Part shown: positions 7,761 to 16,300 of the stretch, piece by piece | Numbering within the stretch: position 1 is the first letter of the stretch | Layout: each line of letters opens with the position of its first letter | Assembly (NCBI RefSeq): GCF_001886735.1 | Contig: NZ_CP018076.1 | Location: 1,984,001-2,048,000 of the forward strand | Direction of reading: 5' to 3' | From: Sulfitobacter alexandrii | GTDB taxonomy: Bacteria; Pseudomonadota; Alphaproteobacteria; Rhodobacterales; Rhodobacteraceae | Length of the DNA: 64,000 bases | Program-made: the position numbers and the translations under genes | The notes under the pieces: generated by a model | Database searches by the model: none | What the model saw: the letters and a program-made list of their open reading frames with translations, nothing else | Told to the model about the DNA's origin: nothing

Positions 7761-8582
7761 ATGCGCCATAGCCTACCGCTCACCCCGCAGTTCTACGTGA
7801 CCGCGCCGCAACCCTGTCCCTATCTGGAAGACAGGATGGAGCGGAAACTTTTCACCGCGCTCCAGGGCGATGCCGCGACAGAGCTCAACGACAGCCTGTC
7901 GGCCCAGGGGTTTCGCAGGTCGCAGAACGTGCTCTATCGACCCTCCTGTGCCGATTGCGCGTCCTGCCTGTCCGCGCGGATCGACGTGTCGGCCTTCAAG
8001 CCTTCCAAGGGTCAGAAGCGCACCCTCAAGCGCAACGATCACCTTGTGCGCCGTGCGACGTCGCCCTGGGCGACGGAGGAACAATACGCCCTCTTCCGCC
8101 GCTACCTCGACAGCCGGCACGCCGACGGTGGGATGGCGGACATGGACATCTTCGAATTCGCCGCGATGATCGAGGAAACGCCGATCCGCAGCCGGGTCAT
8201 CGAATACATAGACCCCGAGACGGACACGCTGACCGGCGTCTGCCTGACCGACGTGCTCGCCGACGGTGTCAGCATGGTCTATTCCTTTTACGCGCCCGAC
8301 GATCCGCGCGCGGGCCTCGGCAATTACATCATCCTCGATCACATCGAGATCGCCCGCGCCGCCGGGCTGCCTTACGTCTATCTCGGCTACTGGGTGCCGG
8401 GCAGCCCCAAGATGGGCTACAAGGCAAGGTTCTCGGGGCTCGAGATCTATCTCGGCGGCCAGTGGCAGAAACTGCGCGACCCTGACAGCTTCGAGCCCGA
8501 GCAGCATCCGCTCAGCAACGATCCGATCGCCGAACAGGTCGCCAACATCGCCCTGCCGGACATGGCGCGCTACCGCCGCTGA
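7761..8582 (+). CDS. bpt: Aspartate/glutamate leucyltransferase (bacterial protein transferase, Bpt)
   Basis: A 273-residue protein starting at ATG 7761 ([14 protein letters not shown]) behind AAAGGA. It transfers Leu from leucyl-tRNA to N-terminal Asp or Glu of proteins, creating an N-degron read by ClpS/ClpAP. The N-terminal ATE domain carries the conserved CPYL near residue 19 and the [11 protein letters not shown] cysteines near residues 70-80. The C-terminal GNAT-like domain ends with the family signature [18 protein letters not shown]. The length matches the family (about 250-280). It follows its own predicted promoter and is followed by a GC hairpin. Related to eukaryotic ATE1, but the short form is the leucyl-transferring Bpt. 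Confidence 0.93.
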   Translation: MRHSLPLTPQFYVTAPQPCPYLEDRMERKLFTALQGDAATELNDSLSAQGFRRSQNVLYRPSCADCASCLSARIDVSAFKPSKGQKRTLKRNDHLVRRATSPWATEEQYALFRRYLDSRHADGGMADMDIFEFAAMIEETPIRSRVIEYIDPETDTLTGVCLTDVLADGVSMVYSFYAPDDPRAGLGNYIILDHIEIARAAGLPYVYLGYWVPGSPKMGYKARFSGLEIYLGGQWQKLRDPDSFEPEQHPLSNDPIAEQVANIALPDMARYRR

Positions 8583-8670
8583 CCTGCACAAAACTCAACT
8601 TATCGCCAGATACACCCTCGGGGGCGTCGTGACGATGCACGCCCGCAGGCCGCCCTTTCGGTCGGACCGG

Positions 8671-8689
8671 GGGCGCCTGCGGGGCGCCC
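8671..8689. terminator. GC hairpin between the convergent ends of bpt and dctM
   Basis: GGGCGCC and GGCGCCC pair over 7 bp with a 5-nt loop in the 139-bp gap between two convergent genes. No T-run on either strand, so this is a weak call. Confidence 0.35.
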
Positions 8690-8721
8690 CGTCCTCCCTG
8701 ACCTGATCGCAGCAGCGCGGG

Positions 8722-11076
8722 TCAGTTCGGCATGAGGTCAGGTACGATGGTCACGATCGCGGGGAAGAACCACAGGATCGCCAACCCCGCCACCTGGATC
8801 AGCACGAAGGGCACGATCCCGCGATAGATGTGCTGCGTCGTCACGCTCGCCGGGGCCACACCGCGCAGGTAGAACAGCGCGAACCCGAAGGGCGGCGTCA
8901 GGAACGACGTCTGCAGATTGACCGCGATCATGATCGTCACCCATTTCGGGTCAAACGTCCCCCCGTAGATCACCGGCCCCACGATCGGCACGACGATGTA
9001 GATGATTTCGAGGAAGTCCAGCACGAAGCCCAGCACGAAGAGCACTAGCATCACCAGCAGGAACACGGTGAGTTCATTGTCGAAGGAGCGCAGGAACTGC
9101 TGGATGTAATGCTCCCCGCCGAAGCTGATGACCACGAGGTTCAGAAGTTGCGAACCGATCAGGATGGTGAAGACCATCGAGGTCACCTTGGCGGTTTCCC
9201 GCACCACCGGGGTCAGCACCCCGGACGTATAGAGCACCCAGCAGGCGAACAGCAGCCCGAACACGGCGTAGATGTAGGCGCCGTAAGCCACGAAGAAGGC
9301 GACCCAGCTTTCAAAGCTGACTCCGTCCTGGTTGATCCGCAGGTCGAAGTTCACGCCGACGAGGATGCAGACGATGATCGCCAGCGTCGACCAGATGATG
9401 ATCTTCGGGCTGCGGTCCTCGTCCTTCAGCTTGCGGTAGGCCGCCAGCATGATCGCGCCGCCGGCCCCCAGCGCCGCGGCGGGCGTCGGATTGGTGATGC
9501 CGCCAAGGATCGACCCCAGCACCGCGACGATCAGCATGAGCGGGGGAAAGACCACGCGGATCAGTTCGTTGCGCGCACAGGCACGGGTGGCGTGCACCAC
9601 GCCGTACATCGCGAGGATGAAGGGGAGCGCCATCAGCACCACCATCACGCCCGGCGAAGTGACCGGACCGATCAGCAGGATGTCCACCAGCACCATCAGC
9701 ACCAGCCCGATCGCCCCGATGACCAGTGGCCTGCCATCGGAGGTAGGCGACACGCCCCGCGCGGTCGTCAGGAACAGCCCCAGCAGCACGACCATGATCG
9801 CCACACCGGTGCCGATGGGCGCTGCGGCCGCGATCTTGGCCGCGCGGTTCTCGGCCAGTTGCTCGTCGGTCAGCCGTTCGCTGGTCTGGACCCCGCCAGC
9901 CGCGTCGATTGCCGCCTGTTCCTCCACGGCGCGGTCCCACTCTTCCTGGCCGTGCAGTTCGATCATCGCGGCCTTGCAGTCTTCGCCGACATTGGTGCGC
10001 AGGCTCGCCGTCTCGCCGCTTTCGGAGAAGGCGGAGACCACGGTGGACTGGCTGCCCACGACACCGAGGTTGCCCAGCAGGATGGTGCCGACGATCAACA
10101 GGACCGGGGCACCGACGAACCATGTAAAGACCTCGCGCCGGGTGATCGGCTCGCTGTTGGTGGTGCCCAGTTCGACCGCCGGCGCCTTGCTGGGATTAAG
10201 CAGCGCATAGCAGAAGGCATAGAGCGCATAGAGCAGCGCCAGCAGGATGCCGGGCAGGAGCGCCGCCTGAAACAGCGTGCCCACCGACACGACGGCAGGT
10301 CGGCCGAGGAGCGTCAATGCGTCCGTGCAGCCCGCGGACGTCGCCCGCGCCTCCTGCGCGGCGGAATAGAGATCCCCCGCCAGCGTCCCCAGCAGAACGA
10401 TCACGATCGAGGGCGGAATGATCTGGCCCAGCGTCCCCGAGGCCGCGATGACCCCGGTCGCGAGCTCGGGCGAGTAGCCGCTGCGCAGCATAGTCGGCAG
10501 GGCCAGCAGGCCCATGGTGACCACGGTGGCGCCCACGATGCCGGTCGAGGCGGCAAGAAACGCACCGACGACGACGATGGAGACGGCCAGACCGCCCGGC
10601 AGCGGGCCAAAGACGCGCGCCATCGTGGTCAGAAGGTCGTTCGCGATCTTCGAGCGCTCCAGCGTGATGCCCATCAGGACGAACATCAGCACCGCCAGCA
10701 ATGTCTCGATGCTCTGCCCCGCGAGGACACGTTCGTTCATGCGGTTGACGATGAAGCTGACATTGCGGTCGAGCGCGACCTCCCAGCCCTGGGGAAACAC
10801 GGATTGCGCGACACGTGGCAGTTCGGGGTATCGGAAGATGGAGATGGCATCCGTCTTGACGCCGGAATTGATCAGTTCCCTGTAGGCGTCGGAGGATGTG
10901 TCGATGGCCTGGTGGATCAGGAGGCCCGCGGAATCCATCGCGGCGATGATGCCGAAGGAGATGATCCCGGCGCCGCCGATGGCGAAAGCCACCGGAAAAC
11001 CCGACAGGATGCCGCCGAACAGGCAGATGAAGACGATGAGCAGGCCAACTTCGACCCCGTCCAGACCAAACAGCAT
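8722..11076 (-). CDS. dctM: TRAP transporter large permease (DctM type, long form)
   Basis: A 784-residue very hydrophobic protein, the ion-coupled channel subunit of a tripartite (TRAP) uptake system. Both ends are typical DctM: GGILSGFPVAFAIGGAG near the N terminus, GAFLAASTGIVGATVVTMG in the first half, and LGFVLDFLEIIYIVVPIVGP with NLQTSFLTPPFGFALFYL near the C terminus. Ordinary DctM has about 430 residues. The extra 350 here form an acidic soluble insert (about 350-410, EQAAIDAAGG) and further membrane helices. Long forms occur in the family annotated for mannitol/chloroaromatic compounds. It is the last gene of the dctP-dctQ-dctM operon, 27 bp after dctQ. The substrate is unknown. Confidence 0.88.
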   Translation of the reverse strand: MLFGLDGVEVGLLIVFICLFGGILSGFPVAFAIGGAGIISFGIIAAMDSAGLLIHQAIDTSSDAYRELINSGVKTDAISIFRYPELPRVAQSVFPQGWEVALDRNVSFIVNRMNERVLAGQSIETLLAVLMFVLMGITLERSKIANDLLTTMARVFGPLPGGLAVSIVVVGAFLAASTGIVGATVVTMGLLALPTMLRSGYSPELATGVIAASGTLGQIIPPSIVIVLLGTLAGDLYSAAQEARATSAGCTDALTLLGRPAVVSVGTLFQAALLPGILLALLYALYAFCYALLNPSKAPAVELGTTNSEPITRREVFTWFVGAPVLLIVGTILLGNLGVVGSQSTVVSAFSESGETASLRTNVGEDCKAAMIELHGQEEWDRAVEEQAAIDAAGGVQTSERLTDEQLAENRAAKIAAAAPIGTGVAIMVVLLGLFLTTARGVSPTSDGRPLVIGAIGLVLMVLVDILLIGPVTSPGVMVVLMALPFILAMYGVVHATRACARNELIRVVFPPLMLIVAVLGSILGGITNPTPAAALGAGGAIMLAAYRKLKDEDRSPKIIIWSTLAIIVCILVGVNFDLRINQDGVSFESWVAFFVAYGAYIYAVFGLLFACWVLYTSGVLTPVVRETAKVTSMVFTILIGSQLLNLVVISFGGEHYIQQFLRSFDNELTVFLLVMLVLFVLGFVLDFLEIIYIVVPIVGPVIYGGTFDPKWVTIMIAVNLQTSFLTPPFGFALFYLRGVAPASVTTQHIYRGIVPFVLIQVAGLAILWFFPAIVTIVPDLMPN

Positions 11077-11103
11077 GGGATGTCCCCTGATTACTAGCTG
11101 AAG

Positions 11104-11994
11104 TTAATGGGTGCCTTCGAAGGCTTCTTCACCTTCGCCGAGCGTGTCGCGGTCGAGATAGCGGCCCTCGCTTTCCGGGCCTTCGCGGAACTCGCGCCAG
11201 GACCGGTACAGCACCGTGATCGCCTGCAGGAAGACCATCACGCAGAACAGGCACAACAGCACCTTGAACAGAAAGTAGCCGTTGAAGCCGCTGGGGCTGA
11301 AGCCGGTGGTCTCCACGTTCCAGCGCAGCGCGCGGGACTTGGCCAGCAGCCGGTCCAGCGTGTCGGAGGCCGAAGGGTTCGGCACGATCAGGTGCCGCCA
11401 CATGAAGTACCAGCCGTAGAGCCACGTCAGCACGGCGAATGGGATCATGAAGAACAGCGCCCCGAACATGTCGAGGATCTTCTTGGTGCGGAACTTCGCC
11501 CCGGCATAGATCAGGTCCACCCGCACGTGCCCGCCCTGAACGAAAGTGTAGGCCACGCAGAACACGATGATGAGCGCGTTGTAGAGCTTGAGCTCTTCCG
11601 CATACCACGAGATGTCGAACTGCAACGGCACGCCAAAGCCGAACACGATGTCGGGCCGCGCGAAGATGCGCTGCATGAAGACGATGATGATCTGTTGCAC
11701 CACCATCAGCAGACCCGCCCAGGCAAAGAAGCGGCCCAGCGTGTTGGAAAACCATTCCAGCCCGCGCACCACTCCCCACATCAGGTTCGGCCGCAACATG
11801 CAGATCACCGTCAGGATGACCAGCGCGTTGAAGATGACGAAGAACAGTTCGACCGATGCGCCGTAGTAGACGAAGCGCATGACGGCTTCCTTGTTGCTCC
11901 AGTCCAGCCAGAGGCCCGGATGGGTCACGGCGTAGCCGAAGTTGTAGAACGCCATGCCGATGTTGGAAAAGAACCACCATATGCCTTCAAGCAT
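11104..11994 (-). CDS. dctQ: TRAP transporter small permease (DctQ type)
   Basis: A 296-residue protein with four main membrane segments in the DctQ arrangement, including RFVYYGASVELFFVIFNALV, LGRFFAWAGLLMVVQQIIIV and YNALIIVFCVAYTFVQGGHV. The last is followed by RVDLIYAGAKFRTKK, the R-V-D segment conserved in DctQ. A long N-terminal extension and an insert between helices 3 and 4 make it longer than the usual 160-200 residues, in keeping with the long DctM partner. The small permease joins the binding protein and the channel in the inner membrane. It is separated from dctP by 129 bp holding two strong hairpins. Confidence 0.86.
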   Translation of the reverse strand: MLEGIWWFFSNIGMAFYNFGYAVTHPGLWLDWSNKEAVMRFVYYGASVELFFVIFNALVILTVICMLRPNLMWGVVRGLEWFSNTLGRFFAWAGLLMVVQQIIIVFMQRIFARPDIVFGFGVPLQFDISWYAEELKLYNALIIVFCVAYTFVQGGHVRVDLIYAGAKFRTKKILDMFGALFFMIPFAVLTWLYGWYFMWRHLIVPNPSASDTLDRLLAKSRALRWNVETTGFSPSGFNGYFLFKVLLCLFCVMVFLQAITVLYRSWREFREGPESEGRYLDRDTLGEGEEAFEGTH

Positions 11995-12041
11995 CTCGAC
12001 GGACCCCTCTAGATTTCGCGACCAGATTCAATGCGCCAACA

Positions 12042-12074
12042 GGGCTGCGGAACCCGCGAGGGGAACCGCAGCCC
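12042..12074. promoter_or_regulatory. Intercistronic hairpin A between dctP and dctQ
   Basis: GGGCTGCGG (12042-12050) and CCGCAGCCC (12066-12074) form a perfect 9-bp stem with a 15-nt loop. With hairpin B it fills the dctP-dctQ gap. Such structures often protect or terminate upstream mRNA, so that the binding protein is made in excess over the permeases. Confidence 0.5.
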
Positions 12075-12094
12075 GTGCCAAGCCGAAGCATCGA

Positions 12095-12117
12095 GCAGCC
12101 CCCGGAACGGGGGCTGC
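12095..12117. promoter_or_regulatory. Intercistronic hairpin B directly after dctP
   Basis: A 10-bp perfect stem (GCAGCCCCCG with CGGGGGCTGC) and a 3-nt loop, 6 nt after the dctP stop codon when read on the minus strand. There is no T-run, so an RNA-stabilising or partial terminator role is more likely than full termination. Confidence 0.55.
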
Positions 12118-12123
12118 CCTGGA

Positions 12124-13215
12124 TTACTGCAGCGCCGCCAGAACGCGGTTCCGCTCTGCCGAGTACTTGCCGTCGGAGACCGACAGCCACTGGCCGGATT
12201 CGCGCATCGACTTCTGGGCGGAGTCGTGGATCTTCTTGAAGAGATCGTCGCTTGTGAACTCCTGCAGGACCTCGACAGAGGCCTGGCCGAAGGCATCCCA
12301 GATCTCGTCGGAGAATTCGAGAACCTGCGTGCCGCCGGATTTCAAACGCTCCAGCGCCGGGCCGTTGTTGGCGATGAAGACCGAGTAGTTGTGCTGGTGC
12401 GCGTCGGCGCAGGCCACTTCGATGGCCCGTTGCTGCGAGGGCGTCAGACCTTCGAACACATCGAGGTTGGTCGCGACCGACAGCGCCGCACCGGGCTCGT
12501 GGAAACCGGCGGGGTAGTAGTAGTCGCAGACCTCCTGAAGGCCCAGCTTCTCGTCCGACCAGGGGCCGATCCACTCGGTCCCGTCCAGCGCACCGGTGGA
12601 CAGGGCCTGATAGATTTCACCGCCCGGCAGAACCTGAACCGACGCGCCCAGCTTGGACAGCGCCTGGCCACCCAGACCGGGCATGCGGAACTTGAGACCG
12701 TTGAAATCGGCAGCCGTCTTCATTTCCTTGCGGAACCAGCCGCCACCCTGCGCGCCTGTCTGACCCGCGATGAACGACCGGATGCCGAAGACTTCGCCAA
12801 GTTCATGATGCAGCGCCTTGCCGTCCTGACCGTAATACCATGTCATGATTTCCGGCGCGGTCATGCCCATCGGCACGGCGGTGAAGTAGGCGAAAGCCGG
12901 GTGCTGACCGGTGAAATAGTAGTCGGCGCCGTGATACATGTCTGCCTGGCCGGAGGTCACCGCATCGAACACCTCGAACGCGCCGACAAGCTCGCCCGCG
13001 CCCTTCGGATCGATGGTGATCTGGCCGTCGGTGATGTCGGAGACGTTCTGCACGACGCGCTCGACCGAATCCCAGACGCCGGCAAGGCCGCGCGGCCAGG
13101 TGGTGACCATGGTCAGTGTCCGTTTGCCCTGTGCATAGGCGGGTGCGGCCAGTGTGGTCGCCGCGGCGGCGGTGCCGCCAAGTGCAGACGTCTTCAGAAA
13201 TGAACGACGGTCCAT
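12124..13215 (-). CDS. dctP: TRAP transporter substrate-binding protein (DctP type), Tat-exported
   Basis: A 363-residue periplasmic binding protein. The start is ATG 13215 (MDRRSFLKTSALGG), placed behind GGAGGA; the open frame extends 37 codons further without support. RRSFLK followed by a hydrophobic Ala-rich stretch and AYAQ is a twin-arginine signal peptide, so it is probably exported folded. The mature part follows DctP layout: TMVTTWPRG at the start, then GADYYFTGQHPAFAYFTAVPMG and FNGLKFRMPGLGGQALSKLG, where the Arg of KFRMPG is the carboxylate-binding residue of the family. This suggests an organic acid ligand. The subgroup resembles the one annotated mannitol/chloroaromatic or keto-acid. 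First gene of the operon. Confidence 0.9.
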   Translation of the reverse strand: MDRRSFLKTSALGGTAAAATTLAAPAYAQGKRTLTMVTTWPRGLAGVWDSVERVVQNVSDITDGQITIDPKGAGELVGAFEVFDAVTSGQADMYHGADYYFTGQHPAFAYFTAVPMGMTAPEIMTWYYGQDGKALHHELGEVFGIRSFIAGQTGAQGGGWFRKEMKTAADFNGLKFRMPGLGGQALSKLGASVQVLPGGEIYQALSTGALDGTEWIGPWSDEKLGLQEVCDYYYPAGFHEPGAALSVATNLDVFEGLTPSQQRAIEVACADAHQHNYSVFIANNGPALERLKSGGTQVLEFSDEIWDAFGQASVEVLQEFTSDDLFKKIHDSAQKSMRESGQWLSVSDGKYSAERNRVLAALQ

Positions 13216-13731
13216 AGGTAGTATCCTCCCGGTTGGAATGTCCGCTTTGCCTTGGTGGCTGCGGATCGTTTCTGGTGCCAGCACTCTAGCGTCACGGCGG
13301 CGTATTGAAACAACTTCTTCCGCCAAGCATGACCCAGGTCGGAAATTTTCTCTCTATGGTTGAAAATTCGCGCCTCTTTGCCCTCGTCATCCTTCGGGAT
13401 CGCGGGTTTCCGGCCCCGAAAAGGCAAATTCGGCAATTGTCGCGCCGAATCAGTTGCTTGCAGCGCAATTCTTACGAATTGTTACACCAATTTTAGCCAA
13501 ATGTTACTGCCCGTTTTCGCGACGACATGCGCCCGCCGTGCAGCGCGGGAGGAGTCGCGCGAACGATCATGTATCGGCAGCAGTCCGAAGAGAAAAATTA
13601 CCAAGCGCGCCGCGCGGGCGAAACGATATGTCGCAAAATTGACCTGCCGCGACATTTTAGAAGATATTTGGCGGTTGACGCTCCGATCAGAGGAACCTAA
13701 TGTCCACGCACGCTTAAAGGAGCCTCCTGGC
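13216..13731. other. 516-bp divergent intergenic region (dctP / ilvB)
   Basis: Contains the dctP RBS (GGAGGA) and the upstream region of the ilv leader. It is more AT-rich than the genes. A perfect inverted repeat CAATTC-TTAC-GAATTG lies at 13466-13481 and the predicted ilv promoter at 13675-13703. No convincing coding sequence or structured RNA is seen in the rest. Confidence 0.5.
13675..13703 (+). promoter_or_regulatory. Predicted promoter of the ilvL-ilvB-ilvN operon
   Basis: TTGACG (13675-13680), a 17-nt spacer and TAATGT (13698-13703). The -35 matches consensus at five of six positions and the -10 is weak. Transcription would start near 13710, 22 nt before the leader peptide ATG. Confidence 0.45.
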
Positions 13732-13779
13732 ATGACCACGCTAGTCGTTATTGTAGGACACACGCGCATGGGCCGGTAA
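13732..13779 (+). CDS. Branched-chain amino acid leader peptide (ilv attenuator)
   Basis: A 15-codon ORF, MTTLVVIVGHTRMGR, behind AAAGGAG (13716-13722). Five consecutive codons encode Leu-Val-Val-Ile-Val, the regulatory amino acids of the pathway, and an intrinsic terminator follows 26 nt after its stop, before ilvB. This is the classic layout of translation-coupled attenuation. Ribosome stalling at the Leu/Val/Ile run when charged tRNAs are scarce would change RNA folding and allow read-through. The codon run itself is direct observation; the mechanism is established for ilv leaders in other proteobacteria. Confidence 0.82.
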   Translation: MTTLVVIVGHTRMGR

Positions 13780-13806
13780 CGGTAGACCATAATCTGACCC
13801 ATGCGC
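13764..13806 (+). promoter_or_regulatory. Alternative stem of the ilv leader RNA
   Basis: GCGCATGGG (13764-13772, inside the leader peptide) is perfectly complementary to CCCATGCGC (13798-13806), whose last base is the first base of the terminator stem. A ribosome that stalls at or passes the Leu-Val codons would decide whether this 9-bp stem forms. It is a candidate switching element of the attenuator. Confidence 0.5.
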
Positions 13807-13830
13807 CCCCGCCAGATCGGGGGTTTTTTT
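13806..13830 (+). terminator. ilv attenuator (intrinsic terminator)
   Basis: A 6-bp GC stem (CCCCCG with CGGGGG), a 6-nt loop and seven Ts (13824-13830), located between the leader peptide and ilvB. Its place before the structural genes marks it as an attenuator and not an end-of-operon terminator. Confidence 0.8.
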
Positions 13831-13867
13831 ATGCGCACATTGACCCTGCTGAAACGGAGACAAGCAG

Positions 13868-15622
13868 ATGACACGCCAGATGACCGGAGCGAAGATGATC
13901 GTTCAAGCCCTGATAGATCAGGGTGTGGATACCGTATTTGGCTATCCCGGCGGCGCGGTCCTGCCGATCTACGACGAGATTTTCCAGCAGAATTCGATCC
14001 GGCACATCCTCGTGCGCCATGAACAGGGCGCGGTGCACGCCGCCGAAGGATACGCACGGTCCACCGGCAAACCGGGCGTCGTGCTCGTGACCTCAGGCCC
14101 CGGCGCGACCAACGCGGTCACCGGGATCACCGACGCGCTGCTGGATTCCATCCCGCTGGTGGTCCTGACCGGACAGGTGCCGACCTTCATGATCGGATCG
14201 GACGCCTTCCAGGAAGCGGATACGGTCGGCATCACCCGCCCCTGCACCAAGCATAACTGGCTGGTCAAGGACACCGACAGCCTGTCTGGCGTGCTTCACG
14301 AGGCGTTTCACGTGGCCACGTCGGGCCGTCCGGGACCGGTGCTGGTGGACATCCCCAAGGACGTGCAGTTCGCGACCGGAACCTACACGCCGCGCAAGCC
14401 GTCCACCTCGCATTACCAACCGCAGGTCAAGGGCGACCTCGAGGCGATCACCGAACTGGTGGCGGCCATCGAAAAGGCGAAACGCCCCGTCTTCTATACC
14501 GGCGGCGGCGTCATCAACTCGGGCCCCGCGGCCAGCCAGCTGCTGCGCGAACTCGTCGACGGGACCGGGTTTCCAATCACCTCCACCCTGATGGGTCTGG
14601 GCGCCTACCCGGCGTCGGGCGACAACTGGCTGGGCATGCTGGGCATGCACGGGCTGTACGAGGCGAACATGGCGATGCACGGCTGCGACCTGATGATCAA
14701 CATCGGCGCCCGCTTCGACGACAGGATCACCGGCACGATCCCCGACTTCAGCCCCAAGTCGAAGAAGGCGCATATCGACATCGACCCGTCGTCCATCAAC
14801 AAGGTGATCCGCGTGGACATCCCCATCATGGGCGACGTGGGGCATGTGCTGGAGGACCTGCTGAAGATCTGGAAATCGCGCGGCCGCAAGACCAACGCCG
14901 AGGGTTTGGCGAAATGGTGGAAGCAAATCGAGGAATGGCGCAGCGTGGAGTGCCTGAAGTTCAAGCAGTCCGGCAAGATGATCAAGCCCCAGTACGCGCT
15001 GGAGCGGCTCGAGGCGCTGACAAAGGATCGCGACCGCTACATCTGTACCGAGGTCGGCCAGCACCAGATGTGGGCAGCCCAGTACCTGGGCTTCGAAGCG
15101 CCGAACCGCTGGATGACCTCAGGTGGTCTCGGTACCATGGGCTATGGCTTCCCGGCCTCCATCGGGGTGCAGATGGCGCATCCCGACAGCCTCGTCATCA
15201 ACGTCGCGGGCGAGGCATCGTGGCTGATGAACATGCAGGAAATGGGAACGGCGGTGCAGTACAACCTGCCGGTCAAGCAGTTCATTCTCAACAACGAACG
15301 GCTGGGCATGGTGCGCCAGTGGCAGGAGCTTCTGCACGGCGAGCGCTATTCGCAAAGCTGGTCCGAGGCCCTGCCCGATTTCGTCAAGCTGGCCGAAGCT
15401 TTTGGCGCGAAGGGCATCCTGTGCAAGGATCCCGCCGATCTGGACGACGCGATCATGGAGATGCTCGACCACGACGGGCCGGTGATCTTCGACTGCCTCG
15501 TCGAAAAGCACGAGAACTGTTTCCCGATGATCCCGAGCGGCAAGGCGCACAACGAAATGCTGCTGCCCGGCGACCACGAAACGCAGGGCGTCATCGACGC
15601 CAAGGGGTCGGTCCTGGTGTGA
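13868..15622 (+). CDS. ilvB: Acetolactate synthase large subunit
   Basis: A 584-residue thiamine-diphosphate enzyme that condenses two pyruvates (or pyruvate with 2-oxobutyrate), the first common step of Val, Leu and Ile synthesis. The three domains are visible. The N-terminal PYR domain has YPGGAVLPIYDE and the catalytic Glu in VRHEQGAVHAAEGYAR. The central FAD-binding domain includes RFDDRITG. The C-terminal PP domain has GGLGTMGYGFPA and GEASWLMNMQEM, the alphaproteobacterial form of the GDGxx-N motif. The start is ATG 13868 behind GGAGA, 38 nt after the attenuator. The small subunit gene follows after 78 bp. Regulated by the upstream leader peptide. Confidence 0.96.
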   Translation: MTRQMTGAKMIVQALIDQGVDTVFGYPGGAVLPIYDEIFQQNSIRHILVRHEQGAVHAAEGYARSTGKPGVVLVTSGPGATNAVTGITDALLDSIPLVVLTGQVPTFMIGSDAFQEADTVGITRPCTKHNWLVKDTDSLSGVLHEAFHVATSGRPGPVLVDIPKDVQFATGTYTPRKPSTSHYQPQVKGDLEAITELVAAIEKAKRPVFYTGGGVINSGPAASQLLRELVDGTGFPITSTLMGLGAYPASGDNWLGMLGMHGLYEANMAMHGCDLMINIGARFDDRITGTIPDFSPKSKKAHIDIDPSSINKVIRVDIPIMGDVGHVLEDLLKIWKSRGRKTNAEGLAKWWKQIEEWRSVECLKFKQSGKMIKPQYALERLEALTKDRDRYICTEVGQHQMWAAQYLGFEAPNRWMTSGGLGTMGYGFPASIGVQMAHPDSLVINVAGEASWLMNMQEMGTAVQYNLPVKQFILNNERLGMVRQWQELLHGERYSQSWSEALPDFVKLAEAFGAKGILCKDPADLDDAIMEMLDHDGPVIFDCLVEKHENCFPMIPSGKAHNEMLLPGDHETQGVIDAKGSVLV

Positions 15623-15700
15623 TCCGATACATTCGAAGAGATCGTGCCGGGGCATTCGCATGCTTCGGCACCCGGACGACAGCGCAAAGGAATTGAACCC

Positions 15701-16261
15701 ATGTCTGCACTCAAGATCAAGAAGGGCGCGACGAGCCACTCCGCCTACAACCTACGCCCCAACTTCTCGGACGTGGTCGAACGCCATACGCTGGCCGTGC
15801 TGGTGGAGAACGAACCGGGTGTTCTGGCCCGCGTCATCGGCCTGTTTTCCGGCCGCGGCTACAACATCGACAGCCTGACGGTCGCCGAAGTCGACCATAC
15901 CGGACACCTCAGCCGGATCACCATCGTGACCTCGGGCACGCCGCAGGTGATCGAGCAGATCAAGGCACAGCTGGGCCGGATCGTACCGGTACACGACGTC
16001 CATGACCTGACTGTCGAAGGCAAGAGCGTCGAGCGTGAACTGGCCATGTTCAAGGTCGCCGGCAAGGGCGATCACCGGGTCGAGGCCCTGCGGCTTGCGG
16101 ACATCTTCCGCGCGAACGTCGTGGACAGCACCCTCGAAAGCTTCATCTTCGAGATCACCGGCGCGCCGGAAAAGATCGACGCATTCGCCGATCTCATGCG
16201 CCCGCTGGGTCTGATCGAGGTCGCCCGCACCGGCGTTGCGGCCCTGTCGCGCGGCGACTGA
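15701..16261 (+). CDS. ilvN: Acetolactate synthase small (regulatory) subunit
   Basis: A 186-residue regulatory subunit that activates the catalytic subunit and gives feedback inhibition by valine. The start is ATG 15701 (MSALKIKKGATSHSAYNLRP); the open frame upstream is unsupported. The ACT domain at residues about 27-105 has HTLAVLVENEPGVLARVIGLFSGRGYNIDSL split over two strands and a helix, including the N-E-P-G-V-L-x-R signature that binds valine. The C-terminal ALS_ss_C domain (about 105-180) includes GKGDHRVEALRLADIFRA. The length is slightly above the E. coli IlvH form (163 residues), as is usual in alphaproteobacteria. Same operon as ilvB. Confidence 0.95.
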   Translation: MSALKIKKGATSHSAYNLRPNFSDVVERHTLAVLVENEPGVLARVIGLFSGRGYNIDSLTVAEVDHTGHLSRITIVTSGTPQVIEQIKAQLGRIVPVHDVHDLTVEGKSVERELAMFKVAGKGDHRVEALRLADIFRANVVDSTLESFIFEITGAPEKIDAFADLMRPLGLIEVARTGVAALSRGD

Positions 16262-16300
16262 CGCCAAAGGCGGCCACCCTCCTGCCCGGCCTGACCCGGT

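Noticed and set aside
9109..11097. A 662-residue open frame on the plus strand opposite dctM, rich in His, Asp, Arg and Gln
   Set aside because: It is a mirror of the long GC-rich dctM gene; the composition is a codon-phase artefact and no family motif is seen.
12124..13326. A longer dctP starting at 13326
   Set aside because: The extra 37 residues precede a perfect Tat signal with its own GGAGGA, and do not resemble any signal sequence.
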